The notes under the pieces are model-generated. The model saw nothing but the letters and a program-made list of their open reading frames with translations. It made no database searches and was not told where the DNA came from. A DNA stretch of 64,000 bases, taken from contig NZ_JACNYL010000003.1 in the NCBI RefSeq assembly GCF_014692525.1, forward strand, positions 806,001-870,000. The letters are read 5' to 3'. Shown here in pieces: positions 36,042 to 44,254 of this stretch. The stretch is from Sphingobacterium chuzhouense (GTDB taxonomy: Bacteria > Bacteroidota > Bacteroidia > Sphingobacteriales > Sphingobacteriaceae). The first letter of the stretch is position 1. Every line of letters begins with the position of its first letter. The position numbers were made by a program, and so were the translations under genes.

Positions 36042-37952
36042 CTAGCTACTAAAATAAGCCCGTACGTTTTTACCTTCTACCCAATTCATAAAGGCCCTGT
36101 TGACCACTTTGTTTCCTCCCGGTGTCGGATAATCGCCCGAAAAGTACCAATCACCCAAATGATTCGGACAGGCTTTATGTAAGTTATCTAATGTTTGATA
36201 GACAACTTCCAATTCTGCTCCTAGATGATGTGGACGAATAATCCTGGCGATCTCTGCAGAGATTTCTTCATCCGTAAATGGTTCGTAAATAGCCTTCACA
36301 TAGTTCTCCACTTGATCTTTCGGCATTGTTAAGGAAGCTAAACATTTTTGGTATACTTCATCAATGACATGCGCCATTCCACTGCTTTTCAACAAATTTA
36401 TTGCTGCCTCAAACGCTACGAATTCACCCATTCTCGACATATCGATACCGTAACAATCCGGATAACGAATTTGAGGGGCAGAGGAAACAATAACAATTTT
36501 CTTCGGATGCAATCTATCTAAAATCGTCAAGATACTTTGCTTCAGCGTCGTTCCACGCACAATGGAATCATCGATAGCTACAATGGTGTCAACATCATTC
36601 TGCACAATACCATAAGTGGTATCATAAACGTGCTGTACCATATCCGTACGATCCGCATCCTGTGTAATAAATGTACGCAGTTTGGCATCTTTAACATTCA
36701 GCTTCTCGAAACGTGGTGTAATGTTAATCATTTCTTCCAGTTCTTGATCTGAAATCTTATCAGCACGATTTAACAACACGTCTTTCTGATAGTTTCGTAC
36801 GTAGGTATTTATTCCCTCCATCATCCCGTAATATGATACTTCCGCTGTATTTGGAATAAACGAAAACACGGTATTCTTGATATCATTATCTACTGCTTTC
36901 AACACTTGGGGGCACAATAGACGACCCAATTCCTTACGTTCTTTGTAAATATCGGCATCCGAACCTCTGGAGAAATAAATACGTTCAAAAGAACACGATT
37001 TCTGCTCTACTGGCTGACGGAACATTTCTTCCGTAATCGTGCCATCTTTTTTAGCTATCAAGGCATGTCCCGGTTTAATCTCTTTAACCGCTTCCAACGG
37101 TATATTAAAAGCCGTTTGGATAACCGGACGTTCAGAAGTTACAACGAGTACTTCGTCATCTTGATAATAAAAAGCCGGACGTATGCCTGCAGGGTCACGC
37201 ATCACGAAAGCATCTCCATGTCCAAAAATTCCGGCAATAGTATAACCGCCATCCCAAGTCTTCGCCGAACGGGTCAGTATTTTGGCGACATCGAGATTTT
37301 TAGCGATCAATGCACTTATTTCAATATTAGAATATCCTTCTTCTTTGAATTTATCGAACAGCTCCTGATTTTCATCATCCAGAAAGTGTCCGATTTTCTC
37401 CAACACCGTAACCGTGTCTGCTTGCTCTTTTGGATGTTGTCCTAATTCGTATAACTGTTGCAACAGTTCGTCAACATTCGTCATGTTGAAGTTACCCGCA
37501 ACGACGAGATTCCGACTCATCCAATTATTCTGCCGAAGGAATGGGTGACAACTTTCGATACTGTTTTTACCATGCGTTCCATAACGTAAATGCCCTAATA
37601 GCACTTCTCCAGTAAAACTTACATGTTGCTTGAGCCATTTCGTATCTTTAGATTCTATCGGATACGCCTTATTTACCGCTGCGAATTTTTTCTGTATATA
37701 TTCAAAAATATCCGCTACTGCCGATGAACCCATCGCACGATATCTGGAAATATAGCGATGACCAGGCTGTACATCAAACTTAATAGTGGCTATGCCTGCT
37801 CCATCTTGGCCTCGATTATGCTGCTTCTCCATGAGAAGATACATTTTGTTGATGCCATAATAGGGCGTACCATATTTTTCTTGATAATAAGACAGGGGTT
37901 TTAGTAATCGAACAAGTGCTATTCCGCACTCATGTTTTATTGCGTCACTCAT
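36042..37952 (-). CDS. amidophosphoribosyltransferase-like protein (PurF family)
   Basis: A 636-aa protein with a class II glutamine amidotransferase domain (C9 as predicted nucleophile after a short leader, HECGIALV; RGQDGAGIATI; GHLRYGTHG) and a C-terminal phosphoribosyltransferase domain with the PRPP motif IVAIDDSIVRGTTLKQSI. Both active sites look complete. It is about 130 residues longer than typical PurF (near 500 aa), with added sequence between and after the domains. It may be the purine enzyme or a paralogue with another role; another purF in the genome would decide. It is monocistronic, with a -7 box at 37970-37977. Confidence 0.85.
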   Translation of the reverse strand: MSDAIKHECGIALVRLLKPLSYYQEKYGTPYYGINKMYLLMEKQHNRGQDGAGIATIKFDVQPGHRYISRYRAMGSSAVADIFEYIQKKFAAVNKAYPIESKDTKWLKQHVSFTGEVLLGHLRYGTHGKNSIESCHPFLRQNNWMSRNLVVAGNFNMTNVDELLQQLYELGQHPKEQADTVTVLEKIGHFLDDENQELFDKFKEEGYSNIEISALIAKNLDVAKILTRSAKTWDGGYTIAGIFGHGDAFVMRDPAGIRPAFYYQDDEVLVVTSERPVIQTAFNIPLEAVKEIKPGHALIAKKDGTITEEMFRQPVEQKSCSFERIYFSRGSDADIYKERKELGRLLCPQVLKAVDNDIKNTVFSFIPNTAEVSYYGMMEGINTYVRNYQKDVLLNRADKISDQELEEMINITPRFEKLNVKDAKLRTFITQDADRTDMVQHVYDTTYGIVQNDVDTIVAIDDSIVRGTTLKQSILTILDRLHPKKIVIVSSAPQIRYPDCYGIDMSRMGEFVAFEAAINLLKSSGMAHVIDEVYQKCLASLTMPKDQVENYVKAIYEPFTDEEISAEIARIIRPHHLGAELEVVYQTLDNLHKACPNHLGDWYFSGDYPTPGGNKVVNRAFMNWVEGKNVRAYFSS

Positions 37953-37969
37953 AGCTTGAATTGATGCTG

Positions 37970-37977
37970 CAAAGGTA
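37970..37977 (-). promoter_or_regulatory. promoter -7 box of the PurF-like gene
   Basis: TACCTTTG on minus matches TAnnTTTG. It is 17 bp before the start codon, so the 5' leader would be only about 11 nt. The -33 region is weak. Confidence 0.55.
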
Positions 37978-38057
37978 AAAATTATTTGGAAAAAAACTAT
38001 TCCTTCTTATACTTCACATCATAACAAACCTGAACAAATGACAAAAAATACAGATAT

Positions 38058-38345
38058 CTAAAAATCCTCGTCCTGCTCCAAATCTTCATGATTATCTCCA
38101 CCCAGACTGTAGTAGTTGTTTTCCTCATCTTCTGAACCTATTTCTTCTTGGGCGTCATCCAATTCGGATCCGGGCACATCTAGCCCTTCATCTAGCGAAC
38201 GTTCCCTTTCCTCTTCTTCCTGTCCCACCCGATCACTTAAAATTCGCTCTTCCTGCTCAAAGATGTCTTCATTTTCGGGGTAATGGGGATACCCAGGCAG
38301 ATCCTTATCTTCTTCTTCGGATCTATGTTTTCTTGAATCTTGCAT
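38058..38345 (-). CDS. acidic low-complexity protein, 95 aa
   Basis: The protein is dominated by Glu and Asp (EEEDKDLPGYPHYPENEDIF, QEEEERERSLDEG, LDDAQEEIGSEDEENNYY) and is probably disordered. No domain is recognised. It follows the YihY-family gene by 40 bp on the same strand and is probably cotranscribed. Coding potential is supported by a clean frame and the operon position; function is unknown. Confidence 0.65.
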   Translation of the reverse strand: MQDSRKHRSEEEDKDLPGYPHYPENEDIFEQEERILSDRVGQEEEERERSLDEGLDVPGSELDDAQEEIGSEDEENNYYSLGGDNHEDLEQDEDF

Positions 38346-38385
38346 AATGATATGATTTTATTCGTTTTGACCAATAATTTATCTT

Positions 38386-39354
38386 TTACTCAACATTTTT
38401 CTCTTCGTTGGTTAAAGGTGCTGGAGGAATCTCATCCACTTCTCGTTCGATTTCTTTTACCTCGATATGTACAGCAAATTCTGAAGGTTCTATCGGTACG
38501 CCTTTATATGTAGCATACTCGCGCGTATAGATAGCACCTAGATATAAGATAGCTGCCGTATAGTAAACCCATAGTAAAATCAGCACTATCGAACTAGCTG
38601 CTCCATATGTAGATTCTGTGTCTGAGCTTTCAATATAAATACCAATCAAGAAACGCCCAAACACAAAAAGCAGCGCCGTAAACAGTGCGCCCGATCTCAC
38701 GGTACGCCATTGTATATTAACATCCGGCAATACTTTGAAAATCACGGCGAACAAAACAAAGATGACACAAAATGATAAGAAAAAATTAAGCCCACTAAAC
38801 AAGATCACCGTAGCGTCAGGAAAAAATCGCTGTAAGCGATCCGTAAATGCCAGAATAGTTCCATTAATAATCAACGTAACCACTAATAGAAAACCAAGCC
38901 CAATAACCAACGAAGAAGACAGCAGTCTATCTTTGAGCATCTTCAGCCAACCTTTTTTTACCTTCGGACGTACATGCCAAATTTTGTTAATGGAGTTCTG
39001 GATATCGCCAAAGACTGTCGTTGCTCCCAGCAACAATGTTACCGCGCTGATAATCAATGCTATATTTGATTTCCCAGAAAGCGACAAATTCCTAATAACC
39101 TCTTGAATCTGACTGGCTGCACTTGCTCCCACGAACCCACGCAGTTCTTCAAAAACCTTTCCTTGGATAGCCTCTTCGCCTAAGAAAATTCCAGCAAGCG
39201 AAATCATCAACACCAAAATAGGCCCTAATGAAAAGACGGTATAATACGCCAATGAAGCACTGTACTTCAAACTATCTTCACTCGTAAATCCCAATACCGT
39301 ATTCTTTAAAATAGTAAAATGGGATTTAAAAATATTTTCTTTATCCTTTGCCAT
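38386..39354 (-). CDS. YihY/BrkB-family inner-membrane protein
   Basis: A 322-aa protein with about six hydrophobic helices and the YihY (formerly RNase BN) pattern: SLAYYTVFSLGPILVLMISLAG, LLGATTVFGDIQNSINKIW and LILLWVYYTAAILYLGAIYTREYA. The C-terminal tail (about 290-322) is acidic and soluble. Family members are membrane proteins of uncertain function; the old RNase BN label is known to be wrong. It is followed by the acidic 95-aa gene and diverges from the small membrane protein at 39488. Confidence 0.9.
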   Translation of the reverse strand: MAKDKENIFKSHFTILKNTVLGFTSEDSLKYSASLAYYTVFSLGPILVLMISLAGIFLGEEAIQGKVFEELRGFVGASAASQIQEVIRNLSLSGKSNIALIISAVTLLLGATTVFGDIQNSINKIWHVRPKVKKGWLKMLKDRLLSSSLVIGLGFLLVVTLIINGTILAFTDRLQRFFPDATVILFSGLNFFLSFCVIFVLFAVIFKVLPDVNIQWRTVRSGALFTALLFVFGRFLIGIYIESSDTESTYGAASSIVLILLWVYYTAAILYLGAIYTREYATYKGVPIEPSEFAVHIEVKEIEREVDEIPPAPLTNEEKNVE

Positions 39355-39487
39355 ACGCTATAAACTAAGTATCTACATTTAATTAATAAACGACTCGGCT
39401 TTCCAAAAGTTTAAAAAACTTCATAAACCGCATCGTACTGAACACTAATCTTGCAACAATTTATCGTCTATATTGTTCTTATAGAAC

Positions 39488-39697
39488 ATGAAACGACAAG
39501 GACATCCGTTAAAAAGAAATAAAAAACTGATCTTAGCGGGATTTGCTATCCTTATCGGTGGTATGTGCATGCGGTTGGCTTGGATCTTCATCCACGACCC
39601 ACTTGGCCCAGTTATTATTATCGCAGGAGCGGTTCTGTTTTTGGGAGGGGTTATATTTTTTATAAATACAATGTATAATCAAAGGCACAAATTTTAA
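39488..39697 (+). CDS. small two-helix membrane protein, 69 aa
   Basis: A basic N-terminus (MKRQGHPLKRNKK) precedes two hydrophobic helices (about 14-33 and 38-60; LILAGFAILIGGM and GPVIIIAGAVLFLGGVIFFI), so both ends are probably cytoplasmic. A short hairpin (GTTCT with AGAAC, 39475-39487) lies directly before the ATG. Not a recognised family. Confidence 0.6.
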   Translation: MKRQGHPLKRNKKLILAGFAILIGGMCMRLAWIFIHDPLGPVIIIAGAVLFLGGVIFFINTMYNQRHKF

Positions 39698-39736
39698 TTC
39701 CTCATGCCACTTGCCTGTAAATCGGATAAGAAATGT

Positions 39737-39744
39737 TACTTTTG
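39737..39744 (+). promoter_or_regulatory. promoter -7 box of the GH28-like gene
   Basis: TACTTTTG matches TAnnTTTG, with TTGC (39711-39714) 22 bp upstream. It places the start of transcription near 39750, which supports the ATG at 39774 over upstream in-frame ATGs. Confidence 0.5.
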
Positions 39745-39773
39745 ACATGGCAGTTTCAAATAATCCAAAGCCT

Positions 39774-41135
39774 ATGTTTAGGAACCTTTCTTTTTTCACT
39801 ATAATGATGTTGATAATTTCCTCCTGTAATAATAACGCAAAAGAAAATCAATCAAGAATACAAAAGCGAGATCAAATTTTAAAAACAATTACGGCACCTC
39901 CCTTATCCACCAATATAATTAACTTAAATGATTTCGCCGCATCAGGTGATTCATTGACCGATAATAAACCCGCTTTTGACAAGGCATTAGAAAAATGCAA
40001 AGCATTAGGTGGTGGAAGAATTGTAGTTTCACCCGGGATCTATTTGGTAAATGGCCCTATTCATTTAACAAGTAATGTCACGCTCGACTTACAAAAAGGA
40101 GCGAAATTAGTTTTTGGTTCAAATCCAGACGACTATCTACCAGTTGTATTAACCAGTTGGGAGGGAACATTTCTGTATAACTACAGTCCTTTTATTTATG
40201 CCTATCAAGCGGAGAATGTCGCGATTATTGGAGAAGGTATAATTGACGGGAATGCAAAGGACACATTCAGCACGTGGCATGCAAAGCAAAAACCAAGTCA
40301 AACGCTAAGTCGAAAAATGAATCACGAAGATACACCGATAAAAGAACGTGTATTTGGAGCAGGGCATTATTTAAGACCTCATCTCGTCCAGTTTTTCGAA
40401 TGTAAAAATATCTTGATAGAAGATGTTACGTTAGCTAACTCACCATTTTGGTGTGTTCATCTATTAAAATCGGAAAATATTACAGCCAGAAGGGTGAAGT
40501 TTGATGCCTTCAATAAAAACAATGATGGATTCGACCCGGAATATTCCAAGAATATTTTAATTGAAGATATTGATTTTAATAATGCCGACGACAATGTGGC
40601 TATTAAAGCCGGCCGGGATCATGAAGGTAGAAAAACTGGAATTACGTCTGAAAACATTATCATCCGTAATTGTCGCTTCAAGGGTTTACATGGTGTCGTC
40701 ATCGGAAGCGAAATGTCCGCTGGAGTACAAAATGTTTTTGTAGAGGATTGCACGTTCGGTGGATATTGCAAACGTGGTATTTATCTGAAATCAAACCCCG
40801 ACCGGGGTGGTTTTATCCGCGATATTTATGTCAATAACGTTGAATTTGGTGAGGTAGAGGACTGTTTCTTCATTACATCTTATTATCACGGGGAAGGATC
40901 GGGTCACGAAACAGATATAAGGGATATCTTCGTCGATGGTCTGCGTTGCAATAAAGTGCACAACGCGGCCTTAGTGATTCAAGGCTATCCAACCAAAAAA
41001 GTGAGCGACATACATTTTTCGAATATCCAGATAGATACGGCCAAGACAGCTGTCAGTTTCACCAATGCCAAAAACATTGTATTTAATAATCTTATTATAG
41101 GAGACGAGGTCAAAGTACCATCCCATGTGCAATAG
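39774..41135 (+). CDS. GH28-like right-handed beta-helix lipoprotein (polygalacturonase family)
   Basis: Lipoprotein of 453 aa. The signal MFRNLSFFTIMMLIISSCNN has a lipobox cysteine at residue 18. The body starts with the pectate-lyase-like segment LNDFAASGDSLTDNKPAFDKALEKC (positions about 50-75) and continues as a parallel beta-helix. GH28 catalytic motifs are visible: NNDGFDPEYSKNILIED, NADDNVAIKAGRD (the aspartate pair), GLHGVVIGSEMSAGVQ (the GHG-type histidine region, here LHG) and RGIYLKSNPDRGG. Likely action is hydrolysis of pectin-type or related polysaccharides outside the cell. It stands alone, not in a PUL. An upstream in-frame ATG at 39711 was rejected because it precedes the promoter. 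Confidence 0.85.
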   Translation: MFRNLSFFTIMMLIISSCNNNAKENQSRIQKRDQILKTITAPPLSTNIINLNDFAASGDSLTDNKPAFDKALEKCKALGGGRIVVSPGIYLVNGPIHLTSNVTLDLQKGAKLVFGSNPDDYLPVVLTSWEGTFLYNYSPFIYAYQAENVAIIGEGIIDGNAKDTFSTWHAKQKPSQTLSRKMNHEDTPIKERVFGAGHYLRPHLVQFFECKNILIEDVTLANSPFWCVHLLKSENITARRVKFDAFNKNNDGFDPEYSKNILIEDIDFNNADDNVAIKAGRDHEGRKTGITSENIIIRNCRFKGLHGVVIGSEMSAGVQNVFVEDCTFGGYCKRGIYLKSNPDRGGFIRDIYVNNVEFGEVEDCFFITSYYHGEGSGHETDIRDIFVDGLRCNKVHNAALVIQGYPTKKVSDIHFSNIQIDTAKTAVSFTNAKNIVFNNLIIGDEVKVPSHVQ

Positions 41136-41157
41136 TGCGTTTATCGTAGACTAGCCG

Positions 41158-41919
41158 TTATTTCTTCTCCACGAGATACTTCCAGTATCGTCTAGGAACA
41201 TGTTGGAGGTGTAACTTCATGTTTTTTCGTGCTTCAATATTGGTGCTGGTATAGTATAATTTCCAAAGGCGCTGGAAAAGTTCATCACGTTCGTCCATTT
41301 CAATAGTAATTGAAGGCATCGTGGCATCTTGTACTTCTTCTGGGCTAAGCTGTACCTCTCCTACCTGTCGCGTGTCGAATAGCAAGCCATACTTTCGTTT
41401 CATATCATAAATGAGCCAGGGCATATCCGCATATCGCTTTCGGAAAAAGTCCGAAATTAAAGGCAATACGTTAAAATCCGGTTCGACCACTGCAAAGAAC
41501 AAGCCATCCGAACTTTTACTAAAACGGATAAACGCTTTCATACGATGACGTTCGCGGCTCACCTTTTTTAATATCTGTGAAAAGTACAACACATGCTCGT
41601 CACCATAATGTTGCCGTATATTTGTCCGACCGCAAAAGATTTGGTGCAAGATAAAAAAAGAGGCCAGCCAAGCTTTCCGGTCTTCCGAAAGGAATGCCCG
41701 ATAAAAATCCGTCGCTTCTACTTTTCCGATACGTGCCTGTAAACCTTTCTGAACCCGTAATGCTTTCCGATTATCTGTCACGATTGTCCTCGACTCCGCA
41801 AATAGAGCTATTTGATAATCTTCCTGCATTAACGGAATAATATTAAATTCCTTTCTCTCAAAGCTTTCAAATACACACGATAAAAAGCCAAGGTACGTCC
41901 CGTCAAACAGATAATACAT
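41158..41919 (-). CDS. putative DNA metabolism/repair protein, partner of the radical SAM protein (TIGR03915 type)
   Basis: A 253-aa protein starting YYLFDGTYLGFLSCVFESFERKE, the N-terminus typical of the family always encoded beside the radical SAM DNA repair protein. It has RHRMKAFIRFSKSSDGLFFAVVEPDFNVLPLISDFF (read in pieces: RHRMKAFIRF, DGLFFAVVEPDFNVLPL), R-YADMPWLIYDMKRKYGLLFD and a C-terminal HVPRRYWKYLVEK. It resembles an inactive or distant uracil-DNA-glycosylase-like scaffold in some descriptions, but no catalytic motif is certain. It starts 1 bp after the radical SAM gene, so the two are coupled. Confidence 0.85.
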   Translation of the reverse strand: MYYLFDGTYLGFLSCVFESFERKEFNIIPLMQEDYQIALFAESRTIVTDNRKALRVQKGLQARIGKVEATDFYRAFLSEDRKAWLASFFILHQIFCGRTNIRQHYGDEHVLYFSQILKKVSRERHRMKAFIRFSKSSDGLFFAVVEPDFNVLPLISDFFRKRYADMPWLIYDMKRKYGLLFDTRQVGEVQLSPEEVQDATMPSITIEMDERDELFQRLWKLYYTSTNIEARKNMKLHLQHVPRRYWKYLVEKK

Positions 41920-41920
41920 A

Positions 41921-43177
41921 TTAAAATAACGTTAATTGTCCAGTAACGGTCTGTCGTCGATTACCGCTGCTACTTTCACTCAAAATAGCATTCCGAACAT
42001 GCTCCATACTCGGGTTTCCCAATATAAAAGGAGTGTCCACGCATTGCAAAAAATATTTCGCACGGTTGTAGGCAATGCCCATCTTTTGGAGTTGATAAGT
42101 ATACAATCTACCAAACTTCCGTGCTTGTACAATCTTTACCGCCGACTGACGGCCAATCCCCGGTATACGAATAATGGCGTTAAAGTCGGCTGTATTCACA
42201 TCCACCGGAAAAAAATGAGGATTACGTAATGCCCAACTTAACTTAGGGTCTATATCCAGATCCAGATGTATATGTTGGGGATTTAAAATTTCGTCGAGCC
42301 GAAAGCCGTAGAAGCGTAATAACCAATCTGTTTGATACAAACGATTTTCACGAACCAAAGGTGGCGCTGAGCCAATTTGAGGTAACAACGAATTTCCATT
42401 ATTTATCGGAATATAACCACTATAATAAACCCGCTTCAGATTATAGTTCTTATAGAAATCATCGGCAACTTGCATGATTTCAAAATCATTTTCAGGCGTT
42501 GCGCCAATCACCATTTGCGTACTTTGACCGGCGGGTACAAAAATCGGTGTATGTTTTATGAGTTTCTTTTCTTCCTTAAAAGATTTCATCTGTTCATTTA
42601 CAAACGCCAAAGGTTTTCTTACCGATTCATGGTCTTTCTCGGGAGCCACCAACTTAAGCCCTGCTTCTGTTGGTAGTTCCAGGTTGATGCTCATCCGATC
42701 TACATATAATCCAGCTTCCTTTATTAATTCCTCGCTCGCACCGGGAATCGTTTTGAGATGGATATAACCATTATATCGTTCTTCTTGTCGCAACTTTTTC
42801 ACAATCCGCAACATGCGTTCCATCGTAAAGTCAGCATTTTTGAAGATACCGGAACTTAGAAAAAGTCCTTCAATATAGTTTCTACGGTAAAAATTCATCG
42901 TAAGATCTACCACCTCTTCCACGGTAAAAGCGGCTCTTTTCACATCATTGCTTTTACGGCTTACACAGAAAGCACAATCATAGATACAATGATTGGTCAA
43001 TAGAATCTTTAGCAATGAAACACATCGTCCGTCTTCGGTATAAGTATGGCAGATGCCGGATGCCGAAGCATCGCCGATCCCTCCTTTATTCTTTCTCGTA
43101 CTTCCGCTAGAACTACAACTCACATCATATTTGGCGGCATCCGCCAATATCTTCAGTTTTTCTTCAATCCGCTGCAT
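41921..43177 (-). CDS. putative DNA modification/repair radical SAM protein (TIGR03916 type)
   Basis: Radical SAM protein of 418 aa. The 4Fe-4S motif CxxxCxxC is C64-C68-C71 (HCIYDCAFC). The N-terminus is ILADAAKYDVSCSSSGSTRK, and the C-terminal third has a helix-hairpin-helix DNA-binding motif (NAIIRIPGIGRQSAVKIVQARKFGRL in two parts: IIRIPGIGRQSA, VKIVQARKFG). The family is predicted to act on DNA damage but its reaction is not established. It diverges from the MBL exonuclease gene of a ligase-linked repair set. A -7 box lies only 8 bp before the ATG, predicting a near-leaderless transcript. Confidence 0.9.
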   Translation of the reverse strand: MQRIEEKLKILADAAKYDVSCSSSGSTRKNKGGIGDASASGICHTYTEDGRCVSLLKILLTNHCIYDCAFCVSRKSNDVKRAAFTVEEVVDLTMNFYRRNYIEGLFLSSGIFKNADFTMERMLRIVKKLRQEERYNGYIHLKTIPGASEELIKEAGLYVDRMSINLELPTEAGLKLVAPEKDHESVRKPLAFVNEQMKSFKEEKKLIKHTPIFVPAGQSTQMVIGATPENDFEIMQVADDFYKNYNLKRVYYSGYIPINNGNSLLPQIGSAPPLVRENRLYQTDWLLRFYGFRLDEILNPQHIHLDLDIDPKLSWALRNPHFFPVDVNTADFNAIIRIPGIGRQSAVKIVQARKFGRLYTYQLQKMGIAYNRAKYFLQCVDTPFILGNPSMEHVRNAILSESSSGNRRQTVTGQLTLF

Positions 43178-43184
43178 AACAAAA

Positions 43185-43192
43185 CAAAAATA
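43185..43192 (-). promoter_or_regulatory. promoter -7 box of the radical SAM repair pair
   Basis: TATTTTTG on minus fits TAnnTTTG. It ends 7 bp from the ATG, so the mRNA would begin within a few bases of the start codon. A weak TATG lies about 20 bp upstream. Confidence 0.4.
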
Positions 43193-43243
43193 CTAATTTT
43201 TTTAGCTAAAAACATAACGACAGAAATTTGGTTATTTATTAAT

Positions 43244-44254
43244 ATGCTACAATTTAGACAGGAAGGTATCTATTGTATACCGGGCAATTTCTACATCGAT
43301 CCATGGCAACCGGTAGACTTTGCTGTAGTAACCCATGGTCATGCCGATCACGCACGTTGGGGTATGAAAAAGTACTTATGCCATCATTTTACGGTACCTA
43401 TATTAAAAAGTCGTATTGGGAATGATATTGCTGTACAAGGTGTTTCCTATAACGAGTCGCTTTATATCAATGACGTCAAAGTATCGTTGCATCCGGCTGG
43501 ACATATTGTAGGTTCTGCTCAAATCAGAATGGAATATAAAGGTAAAGTATCTGTTGTTTCTGGAGATTATAAAATACAAAACGATGGTCTATCTACCCCT
43601 TTCGAGCCTATCAAATGCCATGAATTTGTATCCGAAAGCACTTTCGGACTCCCTATCTATAATTGGTTATCGGTGGAACAACAAAATCAGCAAATGCAAA
43701 ATTGGGTATTACAGAACCAAGCAAACGGTAAAACATCTGTTTTTATTGGTTATTCGCTGGGTAAAGCCCAACGTATCATGAAAGCACTTTCAGGAATCTC
43801 TCCTCTACACGTACATTATTCCATTGGCAAACTAAATGAAGCTTATGAAAGTGCGGGTGTTAAGCTCCCGGCCTATCATATTATCAATTTCCAGGAAGAT
43901 ATCAAGCATGTAGATAAGGGGATTGTCATTGTTCCACCTGCCTTAGCGGACTCCAAAATAATCAATAAAATACCTAATATGGCAAACGCTATTTGCTCGG
44001 GGTGGATGCAAGTACGAGGATCCCGCCGTTGGCGGAGCGCTGATGCAGGTTTTGCCATAAGTGACCATGCAGATTGGCATGGGCTTTTGGATGCTATAAA
44101 GACGACGGAAGCTGAAAAAATATATATAACACATGGACAAACAGCTGTTTTTACTAAATATCTGAATGAAATCGGGATATCAGCAGAAGAGGTTAAGACA
44201 GCGTTTGGAAATGAAGAGGAAGAAGTTGAAGAAACAAAAGCAAGTAAGTTATGA
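43244..44254 (+). CDS. ligase-associated DNA exonuclease (MBL fold)
   Basis: A 336-aa metallo-beta-lactamase/beta-CASP-type nuclease. The metal motif HGHADHARWG (HxHxDH) lies at about residue 34-43; further signatures are LHPAGHIVGSAQI, VVSGDYKIQNDGLSTPFEPI, ESTFGLPIYNW, GSRRWRSADAGFAISDHADW and YITHGQTAVFTKYL. It belongs to the family that accompanies the ATP-dependent ligase below. The frame is open up to 43046, but the ATG at 43244 gives the family N-terminus (MLQFRQEGIYC) and avoids overlap with the divergent gene. Its stop overlaps the ligase ATG by 4 bp. Confidence 0.92.
   Translation: MLQFRQEGIYCIPGNFYIDPWQPVDFAVVTHGHADHARWGMKKYLCHHFTVPILKSRIGNDIAVQGVSYNESLYINDVKVSLHPAGHIVGSAQIRMEYKGKVSVVSGDYKIQNDGLSTPFEPIKCHEFVSESTFGLPIYNWLSVEQQNQQMQNWVLQNQANGKTSVFIGYSLGKAQRIMKALSGISPLHVHYSIGKLNEAYESAGVKLPAYHIINFQEDIKHVDKGIVIVPPALADSKIINKIPNMANAICSGWMQVRGSRRWRSADAGFAISDHADWHGLLDAIKTTEAEKIYITHGQTAVFTKYLNEIGISAEEVKTAFGNEEEEVEETKASKL

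Noticed and set aside
38386-39354. Annotation as ribonuclease BN
   Set aside because: YihY-family proteins were misnamed; the sequence is a multi-helix membrane protein with no nuclease motif.
43046-43243. Upstream extension of the MBL exonuclease frame
   Set aside because: It overlaps the divergent radical SAM gene and lacks family similarity; the ATG at 43244 gives the expected N-terminus.
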